Shown: piece by piece, positions 16,708 through 26,382 of the stretch | Layout of the letters: the number at the start of each line of letters is the position of its first letter | Position numbering within the stretch: position 1 is the first letter of the stretch | From: Paracoccaceae bacterium | GTDB lineage: Bacteria > Pseudomonadota > Alphaproteobacteria > Rhodobacterales > Rhodobacteraceae | Length of the DNA: 45,443 nucleotides | Assembly: GCA_902554885.1 (NCBI GenBank) | Contig: CACDPV010000010.1 | Span: 1-45,443, forward strand | Direction: 5' to 3' | Notes under the pieces: model-generated | Told to the model about the DNA's origin: nothing | Databases searched by the model: none | What the model saw: the letters and a program-made list of their open reading frames with translations, nothing else | Translations under genes and position numbers: made by a program

Positions 16708-17238
16708 ATGATAAAACAAGTATCCAAAAATTTGTTAATATTGTTTATTTTACTTTTTGGCGGAGGCGCTCTTATTGCTCAAGATTCAAGTACTAATGTA
16801 GCATCTACACAGGCCGATTGGGTGGTGTTCGTGGAAGAAAGCCCCAAAGAATGTTGGGCGGCGTCCCAACCGATTGAGACAGTCAATACGCGTGATGGAC
16901 GAATGGTCTCGGTTAAACGTAGCGATATTTTGTTGTTTGTATCATATATTCCCGGGTCCGGCATAAAAGGACAAATATCATTTACTGGTGGATACCCCTT
17001 CGATGATGGAAGCAATGTGGATGTAAATATAGATGGTACTAGATACCAAATGTTTACAAATGGAGAATGGGCTTGGGCACCGACAGACGAAGTCGATAAA
17101 AAAATGATTCAAGCCATGAAACGTGGAGCGAAAGCGACACTTACCGGCAGATCCTCAAGAGGTACGAAAACTGAGGATACTTTTTCATTAAAGGGCTTTA
17201 CAGCCGCTGTTGAAGATACATCGAAGCGTTGCAAATAA
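16708..17238 (+). CDS. IalB-like exported protein (invasion-associated locus B family)
   Basis: A 176-residue secreted protein resembling the IalB family (PF06776 type), which is widespread in alphaproteobacteria including free-living ones. A signal peptide covers about the first 25 residues, with hydrophobic core NLLILFILLFGGGALIAQ. The mature part has the family layout: DWVVFVEESPKECWAAS, VSYIPGSGIKGQISFTGG and a C-terminal cysteine in SKRCK that could pair with the one in ECWA. An earlier ATG at 16693 exists, but 16708 is chosen because GAGGA lies directly upstream and the signal peptide is better formed. The family name comes from Bartonella; here an envelope role is all that can be said. 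It precedes rlmN by 77 nt. Confidence 0.8.
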   Translation: MIKQVSKNLLILFILLFGGGALIAQDSSTNVASTQADWVVFVEESPKECWAASQPIETVNTRDGRMVSVKRSDILLFVSYIPGSGIKGQISFTGGYPFDDGSNVDVNIDGTRYQMFTNGEWAWAPTDEVDKKMIQAMKRGAKATLTGRSSRGTKTEDTFSLKGFTAAVEDTSKRCK

Positions 17239-17315
17239 AAAACAAATTATCATAGACGGCTCTAACGTTAAATAAGTATAGAAAACTTCTTTCTAAATTT
17301 GAATAGCATATACTA

Positions 17316-18491
17316 ATGAAACCATCAGCACCGATTACACATGACCTCCTGACTATACCACGGACTTTACCGTCTGGACCAGTCAATTTAATAGGCATGA
17401 GTAGAGCAGTTATGCTTGAAAAGCTTTTAGAAATTGGCACCCCTGAAAAGCAAGTCAAAATGAGAGCAGCTCAACTTTGGCAATGGATTTATCAAAAAGG
17501 AGAAAGAAATTTTTCCCACATGTCAAACCTGTCAAAAAATTATCGAGAACTACTAAGCGAAAATTTCATACTTGATGTCCCTAAAGTGATCTCAAAACAA
17601 TGTTCAAAAGATGGAACACGGAAATACCTGCTCCAACTGGCTGGGGGACATGAGGTTGAGGCTGTATATATCCCTGAAGAAGGTCGTGGAACTCTTTGCG
17701 TAAGTTCACAGGTCGGATGCACGCTCACCTGTTCATTTTGCCACACTGGCACACAAAAACTGGTGAGAAACCTTACTCCTGGAGAGATAGTGGGCCAAGT
17801 ATTAATTGCACGCGATGACTTAGGCGAATGGAAAAATTTAAACGGTACAAATAATGAAACCAGATTACTCTCGAATGTCGTCCTCATGGGAATGGGTGAG
17901 CCACTATATAATTTTGAAAATGTGAGAGACGCACTCAAAATTGTTATGGACCCTGAAGGTATATGTTTATCACGGAAAAGGATCACACTGTCTACTTCTG
18001 GGGTCGTCCCGGAGATATCGAGGACGGCCGACGAAATTGGATGTCTTTTAGCAGTTTCTTTTCATGGCACAACTGACGAAATTAGAGACAAGTTAGTGCC
18101 TATTAATAAGAAATGGAATATTGAAACTCTAATTAAGGCACTAAAGGATTACCCAAGATTGTCTAACTCCGAACGCATCACATTTGAATATGTTATGATC
18201 AAGGACGTCAACGATAGCGAACTGGATGCCTTTCGTTTAGTCAAACTAATCGCTGGTATTCCCGCTAAAATAAATTTAATTCCATTCAATGAATGGCCGG
18301 GTTCACCATATAGAAGAAGTGAATGGCCCCAAATAAAGAAATTTGCCGACATAATTCACCGTGCAGGTTATGCAAGTCCGGTGCGAACTCCAAGAGGAGA
18401 AGATATTATGGCCGCTTGTGGGCAATTAAAGTCTGAGACAGAACGACAGCGAAAATCAAAAAAAGAAATCACTATGGAAGCTGGAATTTAG
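17316..18491 (+). CDS. rlmN: Dual-specificity 23S rRNA (A2503) / tRNA (A37) C2-methyltransferase RlmN
   Basis: Radical SAM methyltransferase of 391 residues. The iron-sulfur motif is CTLTCSFC (Cys135, Cys139, Cys142). The two methyl-transfer cysteines are Cys128 in [11 protein letters not shown] and Cys368 in [17 protein letters not shown] and [10 protein letters not shown] bind SAM, and [10 protein letters not shown] is the typical late motif. It methylates C2 of A2503 in 23S rRNA and A37 in some tRNAs. The start at 17316 keeps the N-terminal stretch usual in Rhodobacterales homologues; its ribosome site is weak. It is convergent with argG with a 19-nt gap. Confidence 0.97.
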   Translation: MKPSAPITHDLLTIPRTLPSGPVNLIGMSRAVMLEKLLEIGTPEKQVKMRAAQLWQWIYQKGERNFSHMSNLSKNYRELLSENFILDVPKVISKQCSKDGTRKYLLQLAGGHEVEAVYIPEEGRGTLCVSSQVGCTLTCSFCHTGTQKLVRNLTPGEIVGQVLIARDDLGEWKNLNGTNNETRLLSNVVLMGMGEPLYNFENVRDALKIVMDPEGICLSRKRITLSTSGVVPEISRTADEIGCLLAVSFHGTTDEIRDKLVPINKKWNIETLIKALKDYPRLSNSERITFEYVMIKDVNDSELDAFRLVKLIAGIPAKINLIPFNEWPGSPYRRSEWPQIKKFADIIHRAGYASPVRTPRGEDIMAACGQLKSETERQRKSKKEITMEAGI

Positions 18492-18510
18492 GTTTAAACT
18501 TACTTTACCT

Positions 18511-19752
18511 TCAGCTAAGTTTAGGCCCCTTAGTATTTTTTAGTTTCTGATGGGCCAATAACTTGAGGCGTAATGCGTTCAACTGAATAAAACCAGCTGC
18601 ATCATTTTGATCGTAAGCACCTGCATCATCTTCAAAGGTCACATGTTTTTCAGAATACAAGCTGTACTCCGACCACCTACCAACAGTATTTACGGACCCT
18701 TTATATAACTTAAGCCTAACGGTGCCAGAAACGTATTTCTGCGACTTATCAATTAAAGATTGCAGCATTTCTCTTTCTGGACTGTACCAAAAGCCATTAT
18801 AAATAAGTTCTGCATATTTGGGCATTAACTCATCTTTCAAATGTGCAGCACCACGATCTAAAGTAATTTGCTCGATACCCCGATGTGCTTCCAACAATAT
18901 TGTTCCGCCGGGGGTTTCATAAATCCCTCTAGACTTCATTCCAATAAATCTTCCTTCAACAAGGTCAAGTCGCCCAATACCATGAGCTCCTCCTCGTTCA
19001 TTTAATTTAGTTAAAATTTTAGCCGGAGACATTTGACGACCATTAATTGCGACTGCGTCACCGTTCAAGAATTCAATTTCGATATATTCAGGAGCTTCTG
19101 GAGCATTTTCTGGATTTATAGTCCGTTGATAGACATACTCCGGGGCTGCTACTGATGGGTCCTCCAATACTTTCCCTTCAGATGACGTATGAAGTAAATT
19201 AGCATCGACAGAAAATGGAGCCTCACCACGCTTGTCTTTTGCAATGGGTATCTGATTTTCTTCAGCAAATTTTATTAATCTCGATCTACTGGTTAAACTC
19301 CACTCACGCCAAGGTGCTATAACCTGTATGGTTGGGTTAAGAGCATAGGCTGACAGCTCAAAACGAACCTGATCATTCCCTTTGCCAGTTGCACCGTGCG
19401 CAATTGCATCAGCACCAGTTTCTTCTGCTATTTCAACAAGACGTTTTGAAATTAAAGGGCGCGCAATCGAAGTTCCCAAAAGATAAAGACCCTCATAAAG
19501 GGCATTACACCTAAACATGGGGAAAACAAAATCACTCACAAACTCTTCCCTTAGGTCCTCAATATAAATATTAGTGGGTTTGATCCCAAGCAATTCCGCT
19601 TTTTCACGCGCAGGATTAAGTTCCTCACCCTGCCCTAAATCTGCTGTAAAGGTAACTACTTCGCATGCGTATTCCGTTTGAAGCCATTTAAGAATAATTG
19701 ATGTATCTAGCCCGCCCGAATAGGCCAAAACCACTTTTTTCGGCTTATGCAT
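18511..19752 (-). CDS. argG: Argininosuccinate synthase
   Basis: ATP-dependent ligase joining citrulline and aspartate to argininosuccinate, the penultimate step of arginine synthesis. The 413-residue length matches the family. The ATP pyrophosphatase loop is [16 protein letters not shown] (9-24), followed by [13 protein letters not shown], the citrulline/aspartate region [17 protein letters not shown] and the later signatures [14 protein letters not shown] and [20 protein letters not shown] strong AGGGGAA site precedes the ATG. It is a single gene, convergent with rlmN and divergent from ilvA. Confidence 0.98.
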   Translation of the reverse strand: MHKPKKVVLAYSGGLDTSIILKWLQTEYACEVVTFTADLGQGEELNPAREKAELLGIKPTNIYIEDLREEFVSDFVFPMFRCNALYEGLYLLGTSIARPLISKRLVEIAEETGADAIAHGATGKGNDQVRFELSAYALNPTIQVIAPWREWSLTSRSRLIKFAEENQIPIAKDKRGEAPFSVDANLLHTSSEGKVLEDPSVAAPEYVYQRTINPENAPEAPEYIEIEFLNGDAVAINGRQMSPAKILTKLNERGGAHGIGRLDLVEGRFIGMKSRGIYETPGGTILLEAHRGIEQITLDRGAAHLKDELMPKYAELIYNGFWYSPEREMLQSLIDKSQKYVSGTVRLKLYKGSVNTVGRWSEYSLYSEKHVTFEDDAGAYDQNDAAGFIQLNALRLKLLAHQKLKNTKGPKLS

Positions 19753-19903
19753 TAGATTCCCCTTTCGCTGCGATTGGCCTACCCTTTTTTCAATCTGTGG
19801 GCAAGATCAGCATTTACTGAAGACATAAAACCTAGAATTGATAATCTTTGAAGTATCCTTAAAAATACTTGCAATGCTAAGACTGCTAAGCCATTGCTTA
19901 ATT

Positions 19904-21127
19904 ATGACAAATTTTACAAAATCAGCTGACCAAGCCGAGAAGGCAATACGAGAAGTTTTTTCTCCAACTCCTTTACAACGAAATGAGCACTTATCTGCAA
20001 TCTACGGCGCTGATATATGGTTGAAGCGCGAAGATCTGAGTCCTGTGAGATCTTATAAATTACGCGGAGCATTTAACGCCATGCGTAAATTTTCTGACAA
20101 AAAGGCTTTTGTTTGTGCAAGTGCTGGCAATCATGCTCAAGGTGTTGCCTTTATGTGCCGACAGTTGAAGGTTAATGGCATAATTTTCATGCCCGTCACA
20201 ACTCCACAGCAAAAAATACAAAAAACCCAGATTTTTGGCGGTGAATTTGTTGAAATCAGACTAACTGGGGATTACTTCGATGACTGTTTGCACACGGCAC
20301 AAACATTTTGTAAAAAAGAAAGTCTACACTTTCTGTCACCATTTGATGATGAAAATATTATAATTGGACAGGCCTCTGTTGGGGTAGAAATAAAAAAGCA
20401 GCTTGGCGGCAATCCAGACCATATTATCCTACCAGTTGGTGGAGGTGGACTATCAGCTGGAGTAACCAGTTATTTTGGGAGTCATTGCACATATACCTTG
20501 GTTGAGCCTCTAGGCGGTGCATGCCTTCGTGAGGCACTAATTAATGGAAAACCCACGAAGCTTGATACTGTGAATACATTTGCCGACGGTGCTGCCGTGG
20601 GCAAAATTGGTGAAAAAACGTTTAGCCGATTAAAAAATATCGGATTAGCAAATGTTATTACAATTCCAGAGGATAGAATATGTATCTCAATGTTAGAAAT
20701 GTTAAACGTTGAGGGAATAGTACTTGAGCCTGCCGGTGCTTTAGCAGTTGATGCATTGCAAGACTTGGGTCAGGCAATTAAGGGACGTCGAGTTGTATGT
20801 GTAACCTCAGGCGGCAACTTTGATTTCGAAAGATTACCAGAAGTAAAAGAAAGAGCACAAAGATTTGCAGGTTTAAAAAAATATCTTATTTTACGAATGC
20901 CACAGAGACCTGGTGCGCTAAAGGAATTTTTAAATTTTCTCGGCCCGGAGGATGACATTACACGCTTTGAATATCTCAAAAAGTCAGCGAGAAATTTTGG
21001 TTCCATTTTGATTGGTATTGAAACGAAGTCACCAGATAGTTTCAATGATTTCTTCAACCGACTGAAAGATGCAGGCTTTACATATTCAGACATCACAAAT
21101 GACGAGACACTTTCGCAGTTTGTATAA
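19904..21127 (+). CDS. ilvA: Threonine ammonia-lyase (threonine dehydratase)
   Basis: PLP enzyme that deaminates threonine to 2-oxobutanoate, the first step of isoleucine synthesis. From the ATG at 19904 it is 407 residues. Lys52 in VRSYKLRGAF is the Schiff-base lysine. ASAGNHAQGVA binds the substrate, LPVGGGGLSAG the phosphate, and CVTSGGNFD closes the site. A single C-terminal ACT-like domain (about 325-405) opens with YLILRMPQRPGALKEFL and points to feedback control by isoleucine, as in the short single-domain form. The frame is open 22 codons further upstream, but that stretch does not resemble the family. An inverted repeat AAGTAT/ATACTT (19851-19870) lies in the leader. Confidence 0.93.
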   Translation: MTNFTKSADQAEKAIREVFSPTPLQRNEHLSAIYGADIWLKREDLSPVRSYKLRGAFNAMRKFSDKKAFVCASAGNHAQGVAFMCRQLKVNGIIFMPVTTPQQKIQKTQIFGGEFVEIRLTGDYFDDCLHTAQTFCKKESLHFLSPFDDENIIIGQASVGVEIKKQLGGNPDHIILPVGGGGLSAGVTSYFGSHCTYTLVEPLGGACLREALINGKPTKLDTVNTFADGAAVGKIGEKTFSRLKNIGLANVITIPEDRICISMLEMLNVEGIVLEPAGALAVDALQDLGQAIKGRRVVCVTSGGNFDFERLPEVKERAQRFAGLKKYLILRMPQRPGALKEFLNFLGPEDDITRFEYLKKSARNFGSILIGIETKSPDSFNDFFNRLKDAGFTYSDITNDETLSQFV

Positions 21128-21210
21128 TTAAGTTTCTTCAAATTTCTGGGTGCAATTTTTAAGTTTTTTGTTGCGTAGAACTTAACGTAAGGCAAGTTTT
21201 TGCCATAGTC

Positions 21211-21657
21211 TCAGTACTGGCCTGCTGCAACCTTTTTTAAAAAATATGCATCGCCATCCACTGCTAAGATTTGATAAGCAACATCAATATCTACAAAAAT
21301 TGCCGTATGGTCAGGCTCTGTTGGCTCGCACTTTTTAAAGATAGGTTTGGCTAAATAGATGTGGCAAAGTTTTTCAGCCCGCATTTTGTATTCCGGCATA
21401 TACACGAAACGCCTGAATGCTCCAATCTTTCGAGGTCGCCCAATAACCCATCCCGTTTCCTCAATCACCTCTCTGTAAAGAGCTGTTATTGGTTGCTCTC
21501 CAGCATCAACCCCCCCACCCGGTAATTGAAACTCATTATGGGGATCCGCCTGGAAAGTAAGTAAAACTTGGTTTTCAAAAGGTAAAATTACATACACACC
21601 TGGACGATAAAAATATTTTTTACCCCTCTCAATTTCTGTGGCGTAAGTTTTTATCAT
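21211..21657 (-). CDS. NUDIX hydrolase
   Basis: A 148-residue NUDIX protein. The NUDIX box is complete: GGGVDAGEQPITALYREVIE (positions about 48-67) continuing into ETGW, matching Gx5Ex7REUxEExGU. A preceding strand with NQVLLTFQADPHNEFQLP is usual for the fold. It hydrolyses some nucleoside-diphosphate-linked compound, possibly a damaged nucleotide; the substrate cannot be read from the box alone. It stands alone between convergent ilvA and divergent hslO. The ribosome site is weak. Confidence 0.85.
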   Translation of the reverse strand: MIKTYATEIERGKKYFYRPGVYVILPFENQVLLTFQADPHNEFQLPGGGVDAGEQPITALYREVIEETGWVIGRPRKIGAFRRFVYMPEYKMRAEKLCHIYLAKPIFKKCEPTEPDHTAIFVDIDVAYQILAVDGDAYFLKKVAAGQY

Positions 21658-21737
21658 ACCAAAAACACTTCACATTTTGAAACTTGTCCAACTTGATTCG
21701 AGCGTATAAGCATGAAGTGAAAATTCAAGGATAAAAC

Positions 21738-22727
21738 ATGTCATTGGGCAATAAAATAGCATGGGATGATACAGTCTTACCATTTCAACTCGACGCTGCA
21801 GATATGCGCGGCAGGATTGCAAGATTAGATGGGGTTTTACAAGGTATCCTTAAACAGCATCAGTACCCCAAAGTTGTTGAAGCACTAGTCGCAGAGATGG
21901 CACTCCTTACGGCATTGATCGGAGAAAGTATCAAACTACAGTGGAAGTTGTCTCTGCAGGTACAAACAAATGGTCCAGTTCGTATGATAGCAACTGATTT
22001 TTACGCTCCCAAAGAAACGGGAGAGACTGCAAAAATTCGGGCTTATGCTAGTTTTGATAAAGAAAAATTAACTGATAAAGATCCATTTGATCAACTTGGA
22101 AAGGGTTATTTTGCAGTATTAATTGACCAGGGCGAAGGAACAAAGCCTTATCAAGGATTATCACCTTTGAATGGAAGGTCTCTGTCAGATAGTGCTGAGA
22201 CATATTTTGCTCAATCAGAGCAACTTCCAACGGTCTTTCATCTGAAATTTGACAAAATAAAACAAGCTAATATGGAAGAAACCTGGAGAGCTGGCGGTAT
22301 TATGGTTCAGCACCTACCAACGTCTAATTTTCAAGCTTCAGAAGAAAATAGCTCCGATCCCAGTGGACTATTAAGTTCTCAAGACCTTCTTAATGGAGAC
22401 AATGCCGAACACTGGAATCGTATAAATTATCACCTTGATACAATTGAAGATCTTGAGCTGATTGGACCTTCGGTGACTCCCTCAGAGCTTCTTGTAAGGT
22501 TGTTTCATGAGGAACAGCCTCGTATTTTCGATACTCAATCAGTTCGATTTGGCTGTAGCTGCTCAGAAGACAGAGTACGACAGTCACTTTCGATATATTC
22601 AGCAAAGGACATTTCACAGATGATAACCTCGGATGGACTTGTTACAGCTGATTGTCAATTTTGCGGTGCACACTATGAATTAGACCCAAAATCGGTAGGT
22701 TTTGAGGCAATAAATAGTGGAACATAA
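21738..22727 (+). CDS. hslO: Redox-regulated chaperone Hsp33
   Basis: Cytoplasmic holdase chaperone switched on by oxidation. The 329-residue product has the N-terminal Hsp33 domain, with VVEALVAEMALLTALIGESI and the conserved LQVQTNGPVRMIATDFYAP. The C-terminal zinc switch has four cysteines: Cys273-x-Cys275 in FGCSCSEDR and Cys306-xx-Cys309 in CQFC. In reduced form they hold zinc; hypochlorite or peroxide plus heat releases it and exposes the client-binding surface. AAGGA precedes the ATG. The next gene, a NUDIX CoA pyrophosphatase, starts 11 nt inside its end, so the two and cca form an operon. Confidence 0.97.
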   Translation: MSLGNKIAWDDTVLPFQLDAADMRGRIARLDGVLQGILKQHQYPKVVEALVAEMALLTALIGESIKLQWKLSLQVQTNGPVRMIATDFYAPKETGETAKIRAYASFDKEKLTDKDPFDQLGKGYFAVLIDQGEGTKPYQGLSPLNGRSLSDSAETYFAQSEQLPTVFHLKFDKIKQANMEETWRAGGIMVQHLPTSNFQASEENSSDPSGLLSSQDLLNGDNAEHWNRINYHLDTIEDLELIGPSVTPSELLVRLFHEEQPRIFDTQSVRFGCSCSEDRVRQSLSIYSAKDISQMITSDGLVTADCQFCGAHYELDPKSVGFEAINSGT

Positions 22728-23328
22728 TTGGATTGATATAATTAAAAAAGTTTTGGATGAAGAGCGTATTAACTCTTCAGACTTTGATTTAAATCACAAT
22801 ATTGTTTTACCAAGTGATAGAAAACTCAACAAAGCTGGTGTACTCGTTGGCATATGTTTTTCCGAGAAAAAGCAGCCATCAGTTTTACTTACTAAAAGGG
22901 CTGGGCACTTAAAAAACCACCCTGGTCAAATTGCATTTCCAGGAGGAAAATTTGAACTTGAAGATGGTACACTTTTAAATACAGCCTTGCGCGAGGCAGA
23001 AGAAGAAATCGGACTGAACCGATCAATTCCAAAGGAACTAGGTATCCTACCAAGGCATGAAACTGTTACAAAATTTCTGGTGACTCCTATTATTTTCCAA
23101 CTGCCAGGTAAACTAGATTTAAAGATTAACAAAAATGAGGTAGATGAAGTTTTTTACGTGCCGCTGAAGCATTTTTTGACCCTGGAAAACTACCGTATCC
23201 AAGCACGAAAATGGCAGGAAGAATTGAGATACTATTATGTAGTACCATACGGCCCATACTATATTTGGGGTGCCACTGCTCGTATTCTTTTTGGTTTTGC
23301 TAAAGGGTTTAAAAATGCAAATAGATAG
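22717..23328 (+). CDS. NUDIX CoA pyrophosphatase-like protein
   Basis: A 203-residue NUDIX protein of the CoA-diphosphatase (NudL/YeaB) group. LLTKRAGHLKNHPGQIAFPG (printed length 20) is the group's signature just before the NUDIX box. The box follows as GGKFELEDGTLLNTALREAE and continues EEIGL. It is expected to cut coenzyme A, or oxidised CoA, into 4'-phosphopantetheine and 3',5'-ADP. The start is GTG at 22717, overlapping hslO by 11 nt. Its 3' end overlaps cca by 14 nt. An hslO-NUDIX-cca order links it by position only with stress and tRNA end repair. Confidence 0.88.
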   Translation: MEHNWIDIIKKVLDEERINSSDFDLNHNIVLPSDRKLNKAGVLVGICFSEKKQPSVLLTKRAGHLKNHPGQIAFPGGKFELEDGTLLNTALREAEEEIGLNRSIPKELGILPRHETVTKFLVTPIIFQLPGKLDLKINKNEVDEVFYVPLKHFLTLENYRIQARKWQEELRYYYVVPYGPYYIWGATARILFGFAKGFKNANR

Positions 23329-24493
23329 TGAATGGATAAAGAATCAAAGCCTACAAAATATATTACAAATATTAAAAAAAGCTGATCATAATGCATACCT
23401 AGTTGGTGGGTGTGTCAGAAATAGTATTTTAAATTTCCCTGTGAATGATATTGATATTTCGACTGATGCAAGACCAGAGGAAACGTTAGATCTTTTTAAC
23501 ATTGGGTCCTTCAAAGCTGCTCCAACAGGATTTTCTCATGGCACTGTAACTGTTGTATCAGAGGGTATCCCATACCAAATCACTACAATGCGAAGTGACC
23601 AAAATACAGATGGAAGACATGCTGATGTAAGCTTTTCTGATAATATCACAAAAGATGCTGAGAGAAGAGATTTTACAATAAATGCCCTTTATGCAGACCC
23701 TACCGGAAAAATCATAGATCCGATAGGAGGACTAAAGGACTTCCAACCCCTTAGAATCAAATTCATTGGCAACGCAAACAATCGTATCCAAGAAGATTAC
23801 TTGCGAATTTTGAGATTCTTTCGATTCCATGCTCAGTTTGCTGACTTGGTGGCAGACTTCGAGCGAGACGCATTAGACGCAATAAAAGATAATCAAAATG
23901 GCTTGAAATTTTTATCTAAGGAAAGGGTATGGAATGAATTACAAAAAATATTGTTATCCAAAAATCCATCTCGCGCACTGTCAGAAATGTCAAAAATAGG
24001 TGTTCTTGAAAAGGTTTTGATTGACCGAGGCATAAAAAGTATCAAAAACCTAATTTCAATAGAACAAAAAATGGGGATTGAACCAGAGGCAATTAGAAGA
24101 CTTTTAGCAATCACTAGAAATACTGAGATAACATCCCTCAATTTATCCCGCAAAGAGGTAAAAAAGTTTTCACTATTAAAGAGCCTTTTGGAAAAAAAAT
24201 TTGACCCTGCTGAATTAGTTTACCAGTTCAACAAGGAAATTGCCCAATCAGTACTTGCGATCTCCACATTCAATCAGGGCGAAAAATTAAAGTTAAGTGA
24301 TGTCAAAAAAATCGAAAAAGCTTGTTTATATCCATGTCCTATATCTGGGGCGCATTTAACTAAATATATGAGCGGCGCGGACGTCGGGATTAAATTGAAA
24401 GAAGCCCAACGTGCATGGATAAAAAGCAATTTTAAATCTGACCCAGCCAAAATACTGAAAGTTATCGGTATAAAAGCAAAAACCCACTCTTGA
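23315..24493 (+). CDS. cca: CCA-adding tRNA nucleotidyltransferase / poly(A) polymerase family
   Basis: Class II nucleotidyltransferase, 392 residues from the ATG at 23315. The head domain has LVGGCVRNSILNFPVNDIDI (printed length 20), with the GG motif and the metal-binding DxD. RRDFTINALYAD binds the ribose, and QEDYLRILRFFRFHAQF is the nucleotide-selecting helix. It most likely repairs or adds the 3' CCA of tRNAs; both tRNA genes seen here already encode CCA, so repair is the main expected use. AAAGGG lies 7 nt before the ATG; a longer frame from 23270 has no support. It overlaps the NUDIX gene before it by 14 nt. Confidence 0.92.
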   Translation: MQIDSEWIKNQSLQNILQILKKADHNAYLVGGCVRNSILNFPVNDIDISTDARPEETLDLFNIGSFKAAPTGFSHGTVTVVSEGIPYQITTMRSDQNTDGRHADVSFSDNITKDAERRDFTINALYADPTGKIIDPIGGLKDFQPLRIKFIGNANNRIQEDYLRILRFFRFHAQFADLVADFERDALDAIKDNQNGLKFLSKERVWNELQKILLSKNPSRALSEMSKIGVLEKVLIDRGIKSIKNLISIEQKMGIEPEAIRRLLAITRNTEITSLNLSRKEVKKFSLLKSLLEKKFDPAELVYQFNKEIAQSVLAISTFNQGEKLKLSDVKKIEKACLYPCPISGAHLTKYMSGADVGIKLKEAQRAWIKSNFKSDPAKILKVIGIKAKTHS

Positions 24494-24546
24494 CAGAATT
24501 AAAGGGTCTATTATCGTTACAAGCTTTTGTGATTAACGGAACTTCT

Positions 24547-26382
24547 ATGTTTAAATTTTTTGAGAATCTTGTAGATCCATTTTGTAAGTATGAGGAAACC
24601 GATACTCCTCCCAAAGAAATATCAAATTTTTTAAAAGATTATACTAAGCCTTTCTATTTCCTGTTTGGTGTGACGGCTTTCTTTGCATTTTTATTAGCAA
24701 CCATCGAACTTATATTAATTTATGGAATTGGGCAGATTGTTGACCTGATGCAAACAGAATCAAGACAAGAAATTTTAGATAATGGCTTCTTTATTGGATT
24801 TTTTTTGATCCTAGCCGGCGTTGGAATGCCAGTAATTGCCTCTATAGCTGTTTTACTAAACAACAATTCACTTATGCCAAATATAGCAACATTATTCCGA
24901 TGGAGGGGTCACAGGCAAGTTATGCGCCAGTCAGTTGGATGGTTTGAAAATGACTTTGCTGGGAGGATCGCAAATAGGGTGATGCAGACCCCTCGGTCAG
25001 CAGGTGAAGTAATTTATCACGTATTTGACGCATTTAGCTATATTTTAGCCTACTTGGTAGGAGCATTATTTTTACTTGTGACTGCAGAAATAGAACTCAT
25101 TGTGCCTCTTTTACTTTGGATGTTTGCTTACGGTTATTTGATAATTTTTGTGGTCAAACGCATTCAGCCAGCATCACAGGCAGCAGCCGATGCTAGGTCG
25201 AATTTGAACGGATACATCGTAGATGCTTATACAAATATCCAATCTGTAAAATTATTCTCTAATGAAAAAAAAGAACTTGAGTATGCAAGAGAGGCAATCG
25301 CAGACACCCGAAATACAATTATTAGAGAGTTACGATTATATTCCATAATGGATATTTCGCTCTCTTTTTTAAATGGCATTCTAACAGCCGGGACAATCGG
25401 ATGGGCCATATGGCTTTGGTATTCAGAACAAACGTCAGTAGGTGTGGTAGCAGCTGCAGCAACGTTAGTTCTACGTATAAGTGCAATGTCCGGGTGGATA
25501 ATGTGGGCGGCTTCCACTTTTTTTCGAGAATTAGGTGTTATAAGAGAAGGGTTAGAGACTATAGCCCAACCAGTACAATTAGTGGATCATAAAAACGCTA
25601 AGAAGCTGAATCTTGGTGATTCAAAAATAGAAGTTCAAAATTTATATCATCATTATGGTAGAAGCTTTGGTGGCCTTGATAATTTAAATATTAAAATTCC
25701 TGCTGGACAAAAAGTTGGGTTAGTTGGTCCCTCAGGAGCAGGCAAATCAACACTTTTTAAATTACTTTTACGATTCTACGATGTTGAAAAGGGCAAAATA
25801 CTTATAGATGAGCAGAATATCTCCCTGATAAAGCAAGAAAGTCTAAGACAGCATATTGGCACAATACAGCAAGAAAGTAGCCTTTTACACAGAAGCATTA
25901 GAGAAAACATAAACTACGGAAGAAGTGACGCCACTGAGAAAGAAATAATTGATGCAGCGAAAAAAGCACGAGCCCACGAATTTATCGTAAACCTAGAGGA
26001 TACAGACGGTAATAAAGGATACTCCTCTAAAGTTGGTGAACGTGGCGTGAAGTTATCTGGAGGCCAAAGGCAACGTATTGCTCTAGCTCGTGTGATTTTA
26101 AAGGATGCGCCAATTTTGCTTATGGACGAAGCTACAAGCGCACTAGATAGCGATATAGAGGCTGCTATTAAAGAGACCTTATCTTATTTGATGGAAGGAA
26201 AGACTGTAATCGCAATAGCACATCGGCTCTCAACTATCGTAAACATGGATAGGATACTGGTTATGAATAATGGGCGTATTGTTGAAGATGGCTCACACAC
26301 AGACTTATTAGGAAATAATGGTCTCTATGCTAAATTGTGGGCACAACAGTCAGGTGGGTTTTTACAGACGACTGTTAAATGA
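24547..26382 (+). CDS. ABC exporter half-transporter, subunit 1
   Basis: A 611-residue type IV exporter half: an N-terminal six-helix membrane domain (about 30-320) fused to an ATPase (about 370-600). Walker A is GPSGAGKST, the Q-loop IQQES, the signature LSGGQRQRIALAR, Walker B ILLMDEATSALD and the H-loop IAHRLSTI. All are canonical. The start ATG at 24547 gives MFKFFENLVDPF, the N terminus I associate with Rhodobacterales homologues. A TTG at 24490 overlapping the cca stop is possible but less likely. Its stop overlaps the next gene by 4 nt, so the two proteins probably form a heterodimer in the inner membrane. The substrate (lipid, peptide or drug) is unknown. Confidence 0.9.
   Translation: MFKFFENLVDPFCKYEETDTPPKEISNFLKDYTKPFYFLFGVTAFFAFLLATIELILIYGIGQIVDLMQTESRQEILDNGFFIGFFLILAGVGMPVIASIAVLLNNNSLMPNIATLFRWRGHRQVMRQSVGWFENDFAGRIANRVMQTPRSAGEVIYHVFDAFSYILAYLVGALFLLVTAEIELIVPLLLWMFAYGYLIIFVVKRIQPASQAAADARSNLNGYIVDAYTNIQSVKLFSNEKKELEYAREAIADTRNTIIRELRLYSIMDISLSFLNGILTAGTIGWAIWLWYSEQTSVGVVAAAATLVLRISAMSGWIMWAASTFFRELGVIREGLETIAQPVQLVDHKNAKKLNLGDSKIEVQNLYHHYGRSFGGLDNLNIKIPAGQKVGLVGPSGAGKSTLFKLLLRFYDVEKGKILIDEQNISLIKQESLRQHIGTIQQESSLLHRSIRENINYGRSDATEKEIIDAAKKARAHEFIVNLEDTDGNKGYSSKVGERGVKLSGGQRQRIALARVILKDAPILLMDEATSALDSDIEAAIKETLSYLMEGKTVIAIAHRLSTIVNMDRILVMNNGRIVEDGSHTDLLGNNGLYAKLWAQQSGGFLQTTVK

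Noticed and set aside
18495-18523. Inverted repeat TAAACTTA/TAAGTTTA between rlmN and argG
   Set aside because: The 8-bp stem has a single GC pair, a 13-nt loop and no T tract on either side, so a terminator call is not supported.
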